A DNA stretch of 64,000 nt from Bostrychus sinensis (Eukaryota; Chordata; Actinopteri; Gobiiformes; Eleotridae), in NCBI GenBank assembly GCA_020698575.1, contig CM036248.1:11747729-11811728 (forward strand). Direction: 5' to 3'. Both the position numbers and the translations under genes were made by a program. Below are positions 21,957-34,804 of this stretch, piece after piece (the stretch's first letter is position 1; every line of letters starts with the position of its first letter). The notes under the pieces were generated by a model. That model saw nothing but the letters and a program-made list of their open reading frames with translations, did no database searches and was not told the origin of the DNA.

Positions 21957-23910
21957 ATCATTTGAATCAAATAACATGTGAAATGAGGTTTTATTCAGAC
22001 CTGGCATCAAAATCAGATCTAGTTCCAGTAGACAGCCTCAATTAATGAGTTAAGCTCTGCACAAATTAAAAGAAATACAGCATTAAGTGTATAGTCAATC
22101 CACATAGACCGGGATACTGTTTAGACCCTAATATTGTTTATGCATGGAAGCATCCTTCAGACCTGGCATTACAATCTGACTGAAGTAATTGGATGTAGTT
22201 TGATTGAATGTGTGTAGAGAGACTGGATGCATTCAGATGTATAGGGTTGCATGGTTTTTAAACCAAACCATAGCTTATGAATCCTGCACTAAGCCATTAT
22301 ATTAAAGCTCTTCATTATGTCTATATAAATACAAAAGGAAGTGAAAAGCAATGTGTAGTAGAATATAATAAAAGTAGTAAAGGTAATCAATCACAAACAC
22401 CATTGTAGTTTTGCATAGCAAGCAGGAAATTGAAAAGGGACTGAATGTGGACTCACAAAAATACTCTACCTAAAATAGCTTGTGAATATAACAAGTCGAG
22501 CTATCCACAGCTTTCCAGAGAGAGAGAGAGAGAGAGACGCCAACTTAAAATGTAAGGTCTCAAGAGGTCCAGTATTAATGTTTAAGTTTAGATGTACTAA
22601 AAGTGTCTTAGAAGAGAATTTATCTATAGATGGCCTGGGAAGCATTTGTTTTGATTTCTGTGGAATATAAACACAACAAGGATGTCCTACTCCAAAGGCA
22701 ACAGCACCACTTATAGGAAAAAACAAACACATATGTGCCCAAGATAAGCTATTTTTAAACTGTTTTTTAAAAATGTGGGTGTCAGGTACAATGGCGAAAA
22801 TTATATTACACTGTACAGACCATTTGTTTTTTGTAAATAATGTGGCTGCGTTCTGAAGAATTGTGCCATAAACTAAACAGACCACAATATATTTTGAGTG
22901 CAAGAATTAGCATTAGCCACCAAATATCGCAAATTATGAGCAATCAAGATGGTTTTGGCAACTGACAGCAATAGTCTACATGTGTGTAACGTCAGAGCCT
23001 GGTTAGAAAACATTAGCATGCTTAATCAGCTCAGGGCTAAAAAAAAATAAATAAATTTCTGAATTTCTATTTTGGACATGTACTTACAGAAATGTTGCGG
23101 GCCACAATCGTTTTTCAGTATTTGCTCAGATTTAATAAGTCAGTTAGAACAAAAACTACTTTACTGTAACATTAGAACATTTATTTATCAGATGCTTTTA
23201 GTTCAAATTACATTTTGACAATCAAATCAATAAGAATTATTCATGGTCAGTGGTCTATGTGTGCATCAAACCTTGGGAAATAGTGTGACTAGAAGAAGTC
23301 AATCTGTGAAAAAATCTGTGAAGTCTACTGTGTTATATAAAGTTCTCATGTGAAACACTTGATAGTAGACGACAGTATTAATAATTCCACTTATCACATT
23401 TGACTGAGTTGATATAAACTGACCGGCGGAGCACTGACCTCAGTGTGAAAGTCTTCTGCTGTAATGGTCACTGCTGAGTACAAACACATCATCCATCAAC
23501 TTCTGCAAAAATCCAAAATAGACCATGTCCTTACTTCCCCCCAGCAGACTTTTGCTGTGCACTCTGTAATGGTAAAAATCACCAAATCCATCTTTTATGG
23601 CACACTGTAAAGGTCCCAGATATCCCATATATGTTTATTTTGTCACATAATTAGCCTTTATCATGATCTTAGGATAACAGGAAACTGGCTGTGAGAGTAA
23701 AGGGAGGACATTGAGTTATGGACATGAGCCAAAAATGTTTGTACACTCATTGCTGTTTCATGTATACTGTAACCAACTTCTTTCCTCATGGACTTCTGGT
23801 CTCTTGCTGCACAGAATCATCTGCCTTCTAGTGTGCACTGTTTTGCTTCCTCATTTGGCTAAAGTTTTATGCCAGATCCTCTTCCTGAGGCTTGGGACTG
23901 GCACAAAGAG
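21957..23910. other. p2ry10 3' region and intergenic DNA
   Basis: Probable 3' UTR, with an AATAAA at 22367-22372 as candidate poly-A signal, and a short GA repeat (22517-22537). The 145-codon minus-strand frame at 22466-22903 shows no homology or composition suggestive of a gene. Otherwise nothing recognised. Confidence 0.5.
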
Positions 23911-23914
23911 TCCC

Positions 23915-23995
23915 CTGGCTGGCACAGTGGGTTAAGCATTTGTCCCAAACTAGAGGGTCAGCGGTTTGAACATTGCTTGATGCGTGTGTTGTTGT
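23915..23995 (+). repeat. tRNA-derived SINE head
   Basis: Box A-like TGGCACAGTGGGTTAAGCA followed by box B-like GCGGTTTGAACATTGC at tRNA spacing. Confidence 0.5.
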
Positions 23996-24127
23996 TGTGT
24001 CCCTAAATGTATTGCAACATTTAGTCATATGTGTTTAAAATCAGTTTTTTTATGTCATCAAAACAACCTTTAAACTTTTAATAAGCTGATAACTGAAACT
24101 ATTTTTTAACTTTTTTTTTTTTTTATG

Positions 24128-24697
24128 TTTTTGGCGGTGTTGGTTTGTGTGTCTGTCTGTTTGACAAAAAGTTATCAAAAAGTCATGGACAGAGTTTGAT
24201 GAAATTTTCAGAAAATATCAGAAATGGAATAAGAAACAAGTAATTACATTTTGTGGGTGATCTGGATCAGCATCTGGATCTAGAAATTTTTTAAACGAGT
24301 CTTTACTATTGGGAGGTGGCCTAATTTTGCCATTAGAGCTTCTAACTCAACAAGTAATGCCCAGAATCAGTGGCAAATAATTACAAGATGACATCATGGT
24401 AGATGTTATAATCTGACATAGTTTGACCTGGATCATGTTGATATTCTGGTTCTGGTGATCCAGAAGCTTCTAAATATAGGTGGTTCATATGAAATTGAAT
24501 ATTGTACTGCAACAAATGTAGCTGCACACTGCACATAACGCCAAATGAAAGGTGAGGTTTTTCTCTGTGAGTAGTATGTTCACAGATTTGATGTATCTTT
24601 AATTCTTACTGAGCTAGAGCCAGGCCTTTAGTGTTTTTTCTCAGGTGACTGACCGTATGGCTTGGCCGAGGTCTGGGCTCTCTGAGTGCTTCTAGTT
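24128..24697 (+). repeat. Long dispersed repeat (GTTATGGAC / GATGAAATTTTCAG family)
   Basis: Contains GTCTGTTTGACAAAAAGTTA, TTTGATGAAATTTTCAG, GTGATCTGGATCAGCATCTG and ends GGTCTGGGCTCTCTGAGTGC. I recall this as a non-coding repeat widespread in fish and other animals. Fragments recur at about 26165-26300 and 33945-34280. Confidence 0.5.
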
Positions 24698-25740
24698 ACA
24701 TTTGTACTTAGAAACTGTAAGTACACAAAATTCCACTATGTAAGTACAACATAAGTGCATATTATTACAGTTTGTTACACTGTGTTAAATTGTAGTTACA
24801 CTGCATCAAGTGGAGTTTAAAATAAAGTTTTTCCCTGCTTTCAACTTCCCATGTTTCAGTCCTGACCCACCAGTTGAGAATCTCTTAGTTAATGCACATC
24901 AGCTACTGTAAAGTTGTTAATATTCACATGGGGAACCACCGCTGAGCCCCAACCTACTAAACACAGCCATAGGAAAGTGTTGGATTACTCATAAAGATAT
25001 TCACAGTCCACCTACACATTTTCAATTCGAAGTATACAAACTAGCATCAGAACAAACTGTATACAAGGTTTCTGAGGCAGTAACAAGCATTTTAAATATC
25101 TATATCTATATTTTATTATTATGCAATACTTATGGAATATTTGCAGAACACTTTTTGGCAGACAGAATAAATGTAGTGATTCATAACTGTGTACTTATGC
25201 ATGGATAGGTGGCTGTGTATTTTAGACCATATATGAATATTGTAATAAAGGAAGTAGCTGTTTCTCTAAATAAGCTAAAGAAATAGCAGTGCCACTTCTC
25301 AGTACTGTGCTTTATAGTGCACAGTACAGCATGAAATGTATGTAAATGAATGTAAATAAAGTCAGTTCCTGTGGTTAAAGCTTCATATTCTTTATAACAG
25401 CGGCTGGAAACAGGTGCCAGCTCACTGTGTTCTCTACTTCCTCCCACAACAGTGCAACACTCAGCGAGTTACCACACCAGGCCAACTGTAGCTGCCATGA
25501 CCTGATTTCAACTGTACACACGCTACTGCTACTGTACCGCTAATCGCTAATATTAAATAAGAAAAGCTGCAAGGAAGGAAAGCCCTTGTACACAATGCCA
25601 TCACCACCAACAACAAAAATAACAACAACAACATAGCAACCTGAATAATTTATTTAGACCTGAAAATACAAATATATCAAACCAAAATTACTTTAGACTA
25701 TAATGGACTAAAACAAAACTTTTTAAATAAATACTTTACT
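24698..25740. other. Intergenic, no gene seen
   Basis: AT-rich, without recognisable exons or repeat ends; short AAC-type simple repeats near 25610-25635. Confidence 0.5.
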
Positions 25741-25744
25741 GGTG

Positions 25745-26872
25745 TTTTACAGAAACAGGTGAAGAGACCAACAGAGGGCAGCAGAGTGCAGCTCTGTTAT
25801 GTTCTTTTAAACAGAAACAGAGCTTTTTACTTCCTCAAACCTTTTGTAGGATTTTACTACAAAATTAATGTTTTTTTTTCTTGATTTCATGGCAGAGTAG
25901 GCAAATGGCAGAAAAAAACACTGAATGGATAAGTAGAAGGGAAAATGAAAGTAAAGCCGAGCAAACGGTCACCCACGAGTCTACTGGACTTTACTCTGAA
26001 ATGTAGAGGGCGCTCCATAAAGGAAAAACAGCAAAGAAATGAGAAAAGTTGCTTAGTTCCTCTTTAAACTGAACATTAATATCTAATAAAATCCCATATA
26101 TTATAGTCTAGATGAGGTCTTAGAGTTCTTTTTTCAAATATAAAACAAATGTGTTAAAACTAGTTTTCTACCTTTCTTATGTGTTTGCTGTCATTGGTTG
26201 GTTTGTGTGTCGTTTGATCTGTTTGCAAAATAACTAAATGCTATGGTGGCATTTGGATGAAATTATGAGAAAAGGTCAGTAATGGACCTTAAGAGACATT
26301 AGTAGTTTTTGTTGAAGGAGACATATTATGCAAAATCAAATTTTTGAGATTTCTACCATGTTATATAATGTTGTTCCCTCATCAAAAACATATCTGGAGC
26401 TGTTTTGTTTTACTCACATCTGTGAATAAAGATGAAGTAATCCTGTATTCTCTGAGTTTCTGAGGCCTCAGAGCACTTGGTTCCATGAACCCCTGACCAC
26501 TCCAGAGAGCACTGACCAATCAACAAACCATCTCCATCCTGTCTGCTCTCATTCATTTATCATTAAAAAAACAGTGTACAGCTCTGTTTCTGCTTTTTTT
26601 TCATTCTGTAGTACTGTTTTTCAGTACAGTAAACTGTTTTTCAGTTTCAGTTCAAAAGGGTAAAAGAATTGCACTCTGCTGCCCTCTACTGGTCTCTTTA
26701 CCTGTTTCTTTATGGCAGTAGTGGTAAGTAAAATTATTATTGGAAACATTCTCTTTCAGTCACATAATGTTTGAAAAGGTTATAAAACATGCAGTGCTGT
26801 TCTAGAGGCAACCAAGATTGGTTTAAAAAGATAAATAAAAACACAATATAGCCCCTTTAAAATGTGTCTGAT
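25745..26872. repeat. Two oppositely oriented copies of a MITE family (GACATATTATGCAAAA type)
   Basis: The main copy runs about 26318-26872, opening AAGGAGACATATTATGCAAA and closing ATATAGCCCCTTTAA, an imperfect inverted pair. CTCTGCTGCCCTCTACTGG at about 26680 is mirrored as its reverse complement near 25770, marking a second, partial copy at about 25745-25860. A fragment of the 24128 repeat lies between. Confidence 0.5.
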
Positions 26873-26900
26873 GGCAACATGAATCAATCAGTACAGTTAA

Positions 26901-27065
26901 AGACCAGTAGCTCAGTTGGGAGCGCAGCTAAGATACCAGGTTCAAATCCCAGCTGCCTCAGAGACACTAACTCCAGCCACAAGGGATCAGTAAAGGACTG
27001 ATTACTTTTTTGTGTGGAGCTTAATTACAGAAGGGAACTGTAATGCCTTTGGAGAGTCCTGCCCT
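26901..27065 (+). repeat. tRNA-derived SINE
   Basis: Box A TAGCTCAGTTGG (26908-26919) and box B GGTTCAAATCC (26939-26949) are both close to the RNA polymerase III consensus. The acceptor stem does not pair as in a functional tRNA, so it is a SINE head rather than a tRNA gene. Confidence 0.62.
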
Positions 27066-28210
27066 TTCTGTTACTTGTAGTTTATTATGTGGGCTTTTTA
27101 CACTTTTTTAACCAGCATTGGGCAGCTTATTTAAAACATTTAGGCTCAATGCAAATCGCATGGCCTGTTTGAGTCACGTGCTCACTCTTATGTGCCTACC
27201 ATTTGTTTAGTCACTGAACATATTTCTCAATATAAAAGATGCAAGGGGCACTGGCAGTAATATTTTTGCCACTCTTTTAACCTCTAACACACAATGCCCC
27301 CTGCCTCCCTGCTGCTGTTGTAACTCAATAGCAGAAGTAATGTGTCAAAAATGCTTGCAGATAGACCACACCCCCCACATTAACAGGAAGCCAGCCCATA
27401 TGTGTGCGCTACTACTACTGCTGCTGCTGCTGCTGCAAGCCCTAGAGCTGGGTTTTTTACACATCCCATACAAGAAGAGAACTCCGATACAGATGATACA
27501 CTCAAAACAGGAAATCACATGAAGAAGAGGTGAACCCAAAATGCACAGAGGCATGAGGTCTGCTGAAAAAAGGAAGTGGCCAATAGTGTGAATTAGAGGC
27601 GGGACCTTGTAACATGTGTTTGATGCTTCAAGAACAGTCTCCTGCCTGATGTGACCAAGATATGAAGAAAAAAAGGTAAGACCACAGCACTTTTTAAGTT
27701 ATCTTTTAGCAGTTTAGTGTTGGTAGCTTTTTCGGAGGGGAATAGCTGGGGTGTGAAGTCATGCTCCTCTGGGATCCATGTGTCTTCACAGTGAGGAATT
27801 TATGTTATGTGGGTCTGAAGGGGGGAATACAGAGATATTATGTTGGTTTAGGAGATAATCGTGAATTGTGTGTTGCACGTGGAGAGAGGATAAGGCTAGC
27901 AAGGCATTTTTAGGGGTTCAAAAAAGAAAAGAAAAAAAGGTAGAAGAAGTGGAAAAACCCAGACGTCCCACAGAGAGATGAATCATAGTAGAAAAATATT
28001 GTTGTGTTTCCATTGGCAAAGATAGACCTGATTTATAAAGTAGGAATTTATTACAGCACAAAGACAAAAACGTTATCTTTGTCCTAGTATATCATGTAGT
28101 AGTGAAAGTACTTATTTCGTGTCCTAATCTCTATAACGGTTGGTCAGGCTTGGGCAGTAACAGATTACTTGTTGCTCATTCACATACTCATCATGTAAAA
28201 AGTGAGGGTT
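27066..28210. other. Intergenic, no gene seen
   Basis: Contains a short ACT-to-CTG repeat (27409-27436) and purine-rich stretches. No exon or repeat family recognised. Confidence 0.5.
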
Positions 28211-28469
28211 TTGAAATTAAATTCTATTATCGAGGGATGAAAAAGTACTCAAAGAAGATGTACTGTTACTTCGAAAATATACTATACTAAGTAGAAGTAA
28301 AAGTAGCCTGCTCAACAAAGTCAATACTTGAGTAAAAACAAAAGAAAATGTATTTTTATTTATATGCAAGCATAGTATCTACTGCAAGTACTATTAATGC
28401 TGTTACTACTAACACCTTAAATTACCTTGTATATGAACTGTGCTATACAAATACACTTGCTTTCTCTTG

Positions 28470-28851
28470 TCTATTACTACTACTACTACTACTACTACTA
28501 ATACTAACACTACTACTACTACCACTACATTACAACCACTACTAGTACTACTACTACTACCTCCACTACTACTACTACCACTACATTACAACCACTACTA
28601 GTACTACTACTACTACCTCCACTACTACTACTACCATTACATTACTACCACTACTAGTACTACTACTACTACCTCCACTACTACTACTACTACTACTACT
28701 ATTACTACTACTACTACCACTACGACTACCAGTACTACCGTTACTACCCTTACTACCACTACCACTACTACCATTACTACCACTACTAGTACTACTACTA
28801 CTACTACTACCATTACTACTACTACTATTACTACTACTACTACTACCCTTA

Positions 28852-28893
<42 letters not shown>

Positions 28894-28975
28894 TTACTAC
28901 TACCACTACTACATTACTACCACTACTACTACCACTACTAGTACTACTACTACTACTACTACTACTACTACCCCT
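28470..28975. repeat. Long ACT trinucleotide array with higher-order structure
   Basis: About 500 bases of ACT/ACC triplets. A block of roughly 60 bases (ACTAGTACTACTACTACCTC with ACATTACAACC) is repeated three times near 28515-28680. Flanks (28215-28340) carry AAAAGTACTCAAAGAAG MITE-like words. Val-rich and Ser-rich frames across it are artefacts. Confidence 0.88.
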
Positions 28976-29399
28976 AAACTTTGAGTAAAACAAACTTTTG
29001 TTTCAGTATTTTGTTTTACAAGATTGTAAATGTACTAATTTTACAAAGTGCACTGCATCATGACGATTAAGCACATTTAGTCTAAAGAAATATTACTTAG
29101 GCCTATGGGAGTTTTTATATAAATTAAACTTTATTATTTACTATGATGCAGCCAATACTGTAAGTGCATTTGCTGTTGTCCATATCTAAGCACTAAGTCA
29201 ATATGGCCACTGCTGGTCCTTTTCCATCTAATTGAAGTAAACACATACAGATAGGAAAGAAGAGAAAACCACTAATGTACATGAGCTGAAATACAAATCC
29301 TCTAAAACCAAATGTTTGCTGAGTGTTGAAACACTTTATAGAGTAATGTTATTCCTTGTTTTTGTATAGTGCTCGTTATTTGTAGACTTTGTAAACACC

Positions 29400-29830
29400 A
29401 TAATCCGCGAGGTGGAAAGGTGGAAAGATACTTTACTGAAGTAACTTTGAAAAACAGTATCTAGTGTAGGTACGTTCTACATACATTTTCTAAAACACAT
29501 ATTTGTGAGTAAATTTTTGAGGGAAAACTGAGTTTGACCTTTAGTGGCAAAGGGGCCATTAACAGTAATAGTAATAGTAGCAGTGGTAGCAAAACAGTAG
29601 TAGTATCAGTAGTAGTAGTGACAGTAGAAGAGTTGTAGTAGGAGTAGCATTAGCAGCAGTAGTAAAAGAAGTATTATAAGTAGCAGTTGTAGTAGAAGTA
29701 GTATTAGTAGTAGCAGTAGTAGATAAAGTAGTACTAGTGGTAGTGTAGCTATAAGTAAACTTAACACTGAAAACTTTCCCTACACTTTACAATGTTGTAC
29801 TTTTACACGAGTAAGGAGCTCCTTGGGCAT
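29400..29830. repeat. AGT trinucleotide array (inverse orientation to 28470)
   Basis: GAGGTGGAAAGGTGGAAAG near 29410 looks like the MITE terminus; the array of GTAGTAGCAGT triplets runs from about 29560 to 29745. The other terminus is unclear. Confidence 0.6.
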
Positions 29831-30993
29831 CTGATATCTGGTTCTGCAAGAGAGGAATAACTGATTAAAGTGCCCCACATGAACACCAAGACATAGTTAC
29901 AGGATATAACTCTAGTTTTCTAAGTAAGATAGTCAGTGCAGTATTTAACACAGTCCTTTGTGCATTAAAATTGGTTGTCACTCCTAGATTTAAATTTTGT
30001 ATTTTGGGGAACAATTGAATCTTTGGATCCTGAATATTACAGACCCCTGGTCTAGGGCCTAGAGCTCATTTACCTGTACAATAGTGAACAAGCTTTTTCA
30101 GTGACGGAAAACAAAACGTGATGGTGCCTCACATTTCTCCTAAAAGGGCCCCGTCTGGAGGGAAACTGTAGCCAGCTTAAAATAATAATCATCTATAAAT
30201 CACCAGAATACAGGAAATCATAAATGCTTCTTTCAACTTTTGCTGGGGGAGGATTCTCAGAAAAATGATTTTGTCCTTATTTTGTCCTACATTCACCAGT
30301 CTGTTATGTGAATGGACACAATTCAGGATATGAGGCAAAAAGAGAGCTTACGGTATTGCTTATATTATAGCAAATGCCTCTTGTTGCCATGTTTTTGGAG
30401 ATTAGGGCTTCAGTTGTCCCTCCCTCCTAGGGCCCCTGTAGTGTCTGGTAACGCTCTGGTTACCATAACAGGCATTTTCCAAACATGGAATATTTCTTCC
30501 AAGTCTGGTATCAGTACAGGTATCTGAGAACAGAGACACAACAGTATTACAAAAGTATTGAAGTTATCAGATTACATTGCTTTCATATTCTGGTACATGG
30601 ATATGTGTTACTACTGTAAATGTGAATATACTGCAGTACATCTTATACCCTCCTAACCCTGCCCGCTCCTCCTTACACCTGTTGCAGAGTTACACGCACG
30701 CATTGCGCCATTTGCCTGCCAAGACAAATATTCTCTGGAAAGGTGACATGTTTCTGAAGAATATTTCTCTCTGCTGCCCTTTTTACACCGCAACAACATA
30801 TTGACGAATGATCAAAAACGTCATTTAGAACAACACCATAAAAGATTGTGGTTACTTTGGTTTTGTTTAGCAGCATGTTTAGCTCTTTCCAAGTCACAGC
30901 TGTGTGATCAAACTGAGTTTTGGTCAGGATTTCCTTAATGTATTTGTTTCTATAAAGTAAAAGTTAACGTCAAGATTTAAGACATTTTAGGGT
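29831..30993. other. Intergenic, no gene seen
   Basis: No recognisable exons or repeat ends. Short open frames lack family resemblance. Confidence 0.5.
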
Positions 30994-31001
30994 TCAAAAA
31001 T

Positions 31002-31863
31002 GAGGTGCAGGAAGTACTTTAAGTCTGTACATAAGTAAAGGTACTGTCACTTCAAAATAATATCAATTAAGTAGAAATAAAAGTACTCAGCAAAATTGTT
31101 GCTTGAATAAAAACAAAAAAGTAGTGAGTGTAAAAAGTAGTTACTGCTACTACCATCACCACTACTACTACTACTCCAACATATCATTACTACCACCATT
31201 CCTACTGCTATTACTACCACTACTACTATTACCACCACCACTACTACAATATCATTAGTACCAACACTCCTACTGCTAGTTCTACCTCTACTAGTACTAC
31301 CACCACTACTACTCCAACATATCATTACTACCACCATTCCTACTGCTATTACTACTAGCAGTACTACCAGGCCCATCAACAAAGGGGGGCAAAGGGGTCT
31401 GTTGTTCAGGGCCTCAGGGTCAGAGGGGCCCAGAAATAGAACCTCTTCTTATATTTTCTATTAAAAGGGGGCCCATGTGAAGCCTTTTTGGCCCGGGCCC
31501 CAGCAAACCTGTCGATGGGCCTGAGTACTACCACTACTACAACATCTTTACTTCCATCACTTCTACTGCTATTAATACTACTAGTTCTACCACTACTACA
31601 ACATATCATTAGTGCCATCACTCCTACTGCTACTACTACTACTACTCCTACCAGTACTATTGCTACTACTAGTGCTACTACATTACCACTGCTAATAATA
31701 CAACTTTCTATTACTACTATTACTGCTCACATATGCATAAGGTAGAAAAAAAAAGTATACTCATTTAAAATCTACTTAAGTAATGTTTACCCCTCAAAGA
31801 TATACTCAGATAAAAGTAAAACATCTTCTCACGAAGTAAAATTGTAGTAATTTTCCACCTCTG
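31002..31863. mobile_element. hAT-like MITE carrying an ACT array and a nested second element
   Basis: Identical octamers TCAAAAAT lie at 30994-31001 and 31864-31871. The element opens GAGGTGCAGGAAGTACTTT and closes AATTTTCCACCTCTG. Between the ends are AAGTACTCAGC-type MITE sequence, ACT/ACC triplet arrays (31140-31367 and 31524-31725) and a nested 156-base element. The array is clearly internal to the transposed unit. Confidence 0.85.
31368..31523. mobile_element. Nested hAT-like MITE, 156 bp
   Basis: Opens CAGGCCCATCAACAAAG and closes ACCTGTCGATGGGCCTG, inverted termini with few mismatches, flanked by identical octamers AGTACTAC at 31360-31367 and 31524-31531. Because the host is an ACT repeat, part of the duplication could arise by chance, but all eight bases match. 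Confidence 0.8.
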
Positions 31864-31871
31864 TCAAAAAT

Positions 31872-32274
31872 GGAGAATGGTATGTTGATATACAGATGTA
31901 TACATGCTGCAGTGAGAATAATCACTTTGAAAAAAAATAATACAAAGGTTAAAGTTTGCGAGGCCAAAGGAAGCGCCGTGGGTCTGTCTGTGGGAAGTTG
32001 TTTGTGTTTTCTGAGGTGCAGGATAAAAGACGCAGAGCTGATTTTGTTGAACTGAGTCCATAATAGCAGAGATCTGGGTCTTGTGACTAAGACTGAAACT
32101 TTTTTGGGCTAAAAAGAGAGTCCCCAAGCAACACCCACTGATTCAATTTAGTTTCCATTACTGAATACTTCCTTAAAGTATAGATACCATCACCATAGTA
32201 ATGTGTATACAATTACTACCAAGCTAAATCCAGCCTTTTGCGCAATATTGAAGTGTCTCTGCCCATATTTTATG
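31872..32274. other. Intergenic, no gene seen
   Basis: No recognisable gene or repeat; overlapping frames on both strands around 31864-32127 look spurious. Confidence 0.45.
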
Positions 32275-32430
32275 CAGTGGTGGAAAGTAAGTAGATACTT
32301 TTACACGAGTAGTAATCATGGTGGCGGTGTTAGTAGTAGTAGTAGTGATAGTATAAGTAGTTGTAGTAGCACTAGTAGTGGTAGTTACAGTATGAGCAGT
32401 AGAAGTAGCACTTTTACTTCTAATTAAGTG
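32275..32430. repeat. Truncated MITE with AGT array
   Basis: Begins CAGTGGTGGAAAGTAAGTAG, the MITE terminus, then passes into TAGTAGTAGTAG triplets. The far terminus is not visible. Confidence 0.6.
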
Positions 32431-32489
32431 ACATTACAGATAGTAGATTAGGAGTAGTGCTCCTGGTTTAGGGGTAGCACTAAGCTCAT

Positions 32490-33240
32490 TTATCTATTTT
32501 TCTCAGCGTCATGTTACTAATAGCTGTGCTAAATAGCCATTTTATGCTCTGTCAGTTCCCCATAGTTGCCAGCAGGGTGTGTCAGACACTAATCCAAATG
32601 TTCTGTGCAAAGTCAAAGTAACAGGTCCCGAAATTAAATGTTTTCCATAATATTAGGGTGTAACAATATGTTTTTGCAACGATGCAATACATATCAATTA
32701 GAATTGTTTCGATACAATTCAAGAACGATATTGGCTAATTTGGAATGATACGATTCGATACAATTCTAAACAATTCAATACGTTTCAATACGTTTCAACA
32801 CCTTCATATCGATAATCAATACAGAAACTTTTTGTTAAAAATCATAAAAGTTTACTCTCAAATGTAGCATTGAGGCTGGGGTTGATTATGTCCAGCAGAC
32901 ATAGAGCAAAGCAGTTGAATATAACATTTCATGTAATTAAAAACACTAAAATTACATCCAAAAAGACATATCTGGTTTTATTTTAACTCACAAAGTTCTA
33001 ATATCAATATTTCTGATTTTTTATTTCCCTATGTATATCGATATACACAAAATGATACAATTCAACACAAGGTGATGCGTATCAATACAGTTGTATCATA
33101 GGAAAAAAAAAAGATACATCAATATAGTTACTGTATCGTTACACCCCTATAAAGTATAAAATGTGAAATTCTAATGCAAAGGTGTCCAAAACTATTTAAA
33201 AAAAGCCTGAAAAAACCCACAGTATGGGACCTTTAAAATG
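32490..33240. repeat. Dispersed MITE copy split by a nested hAT-like element
   Basis: The outer unit shares GTTACTAATAGCTGTGCTAA and the GTTGCCAGCA region with the copies at 15110 and 60385. It is interrupted at 32654-33149 by a unit opening TAGGGTGTAACAATATG and closing GTATCGTTACACCCCTA, inverted termini of a familiar fish hAT type; flanking octamers match only 5 of 8. Confidence 0.6.
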
Positions 33241-33944
33241 TTAGTACAATTATTATAATTATATTATTTAGAAATTGATACACATATTTTTATTTATTTA
33301 TTTTATTTATTATTTTTATATTGTCTTTAGATTTATGGGGGCAACATTAAGATTTGACATTTAATCTCTCATACAAAGTAAATTCACCACCTCTATAATA
33401 CTTGTCATAATAACAACACCTACTTCTATCTCTGTAGAGGAAACCTGCCTCCTACACTGGAAGTACAGATTCACTCACCACTCTTTCCATTTTAGAGGTA
33501 ATATTAACAGTACATATGTGTTCCCACCTGTTTTTTCTTTTTTCTTTTACCACTGAATGTGTGAAAGCCAGCTTCACCACACTGATGCTGCCCAAATGTA
33601 AGATGTAGAGATAAATACAGTTGCGCAGTGCTGCAGTCTTTCTTCAGCTTGTTTCACTTTGGCATCTGAGTTACTGTAAATGTCACTGCAAACGCTTTGA
33701 AGGAGCGTGTTTTTAACGTTATGCACTGTTGAGATTATATTGCAGAGCAGCAGGGCTGAATGTGTGAAGATCAAGTCATGCATACACAGTCACATAATAC
33801 AAATATTTGCTATGCCAGTGTGTTATTAGAGAGAGCATTTGTATTTCTTAAAAGGATGCACTACCACAGAAAAAAACACATAAATCTTTACTATTTTCTG
33901 CTGTATTACTTTTTACCTATGCAAAAAATGTTGTTTTGTTGTGT
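33241..33944. other. Intergenic, no gene seen
   Basis: AT-rich; nothing recognised. Confidence 0.45.
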
Positions 33945-34280
33945 GTGTCAGCAACATGACTCAAAAAGGTATGGTCAGATTGTGATGAAGGCTCATTATA
34001 CATTTGTAAATATGTAAATAGCTGTCAATATTTATTTGCAATTTTGTAAAAGGGGTAGGAGTTCACAAGTTTGCACTTCATCCTACTCCTTTTGAGCTCT
34101 GTCAAAGGGCTGAGTTGTTGTGTCGTAACAGGTTTTTATATATTCTGCTCAAATAAAGAAATGAAATGGAATGAATGTCAGTAATTATTAAGGTTTGTGT
34201 GGATCCAGATCATTGTCTGGATCCAGGATTGTTTTCAAGGATTGTATAGCATTGCAAGATAGGACCATTTTGTATTTATT
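33945..34280. repeat. Dispersed repeat fragment interrupted by a LINE tail
   Basis: AACATGACTCAAAAAGGTAT (33953-33972) and GTGTGGATCCAGATCATTGT (34198-34217) belong to the family at 24128. Between them, about 34010-34173, lies a LINE 3' tail with GGGGTAGGAGTTCACAAG, CATCCTACTCCTTTTGAGC and TCAAATAAAGAAATGAAATG. The same tail occurs on the minus strand at 44983-45110. Confidence 0.5.
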
Positions 34281-34804
34281 TATTCATTGTTTATTTTCTT
34301 TGCTAAATTAGTAAGTTTATTCTTTGTTTAGTTTGATTATTTCATTTGTATTAGGCCGTCAGGTAGCCCGCTTGGTTTGCATAAATAGGTCAAGTGGCAT
34401 GGTTCTGCAGGGACTGAGGGCATGGTTTTTTACCAGGCGACAGAAAGGCTGCAGGCTCAAGCGCTAACCTGTAAGTTTGCTGGAAATAGGGTGAATAAAC
34501 CAACACAAAAATGCATTTGATATGGACATTCCTTTCTTTCATTAACCTGCGTAAATACTAATCCTGGACAGTCCCTCAGCGGCCATTTGATTTGTTTGTT
34601 TAAGGTTTTGACAAAGTTATGGACAATTAGCCACTACAACATGACTTCAACAACTTAAATACTTCCACTTTATTATTACATTATTACAGATTATAAGGGA
34701 ACTTAACTTGATACAATGAGAGTTTATTAGCATTGTTTGGCCATATTTCACAAGCGGACTTTTACAAAACTTTTACCTGAGGTCACAAATGGGGAAAAAA
34801 GGAG

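Noticed and set aside
22466..22903. 145-codon minus-strand frame downstream of p2ry10
   Set aside because: No homology recognised, AT-rich, and overlaps the probable 3' UTR and a GA microsatellite.
26901..26973. Possible functional tRNA gene
   Set aside because: Boxes A and B are good, but the arms do not form a proper acceptor stem and the sequence continues into a non-tRNA body; a SINE fits better.
28637..28993. 118-codon Val-rich minus-strand frame
   Set aside because: Pure by-product of the ACT array; no amino-acid complexity.
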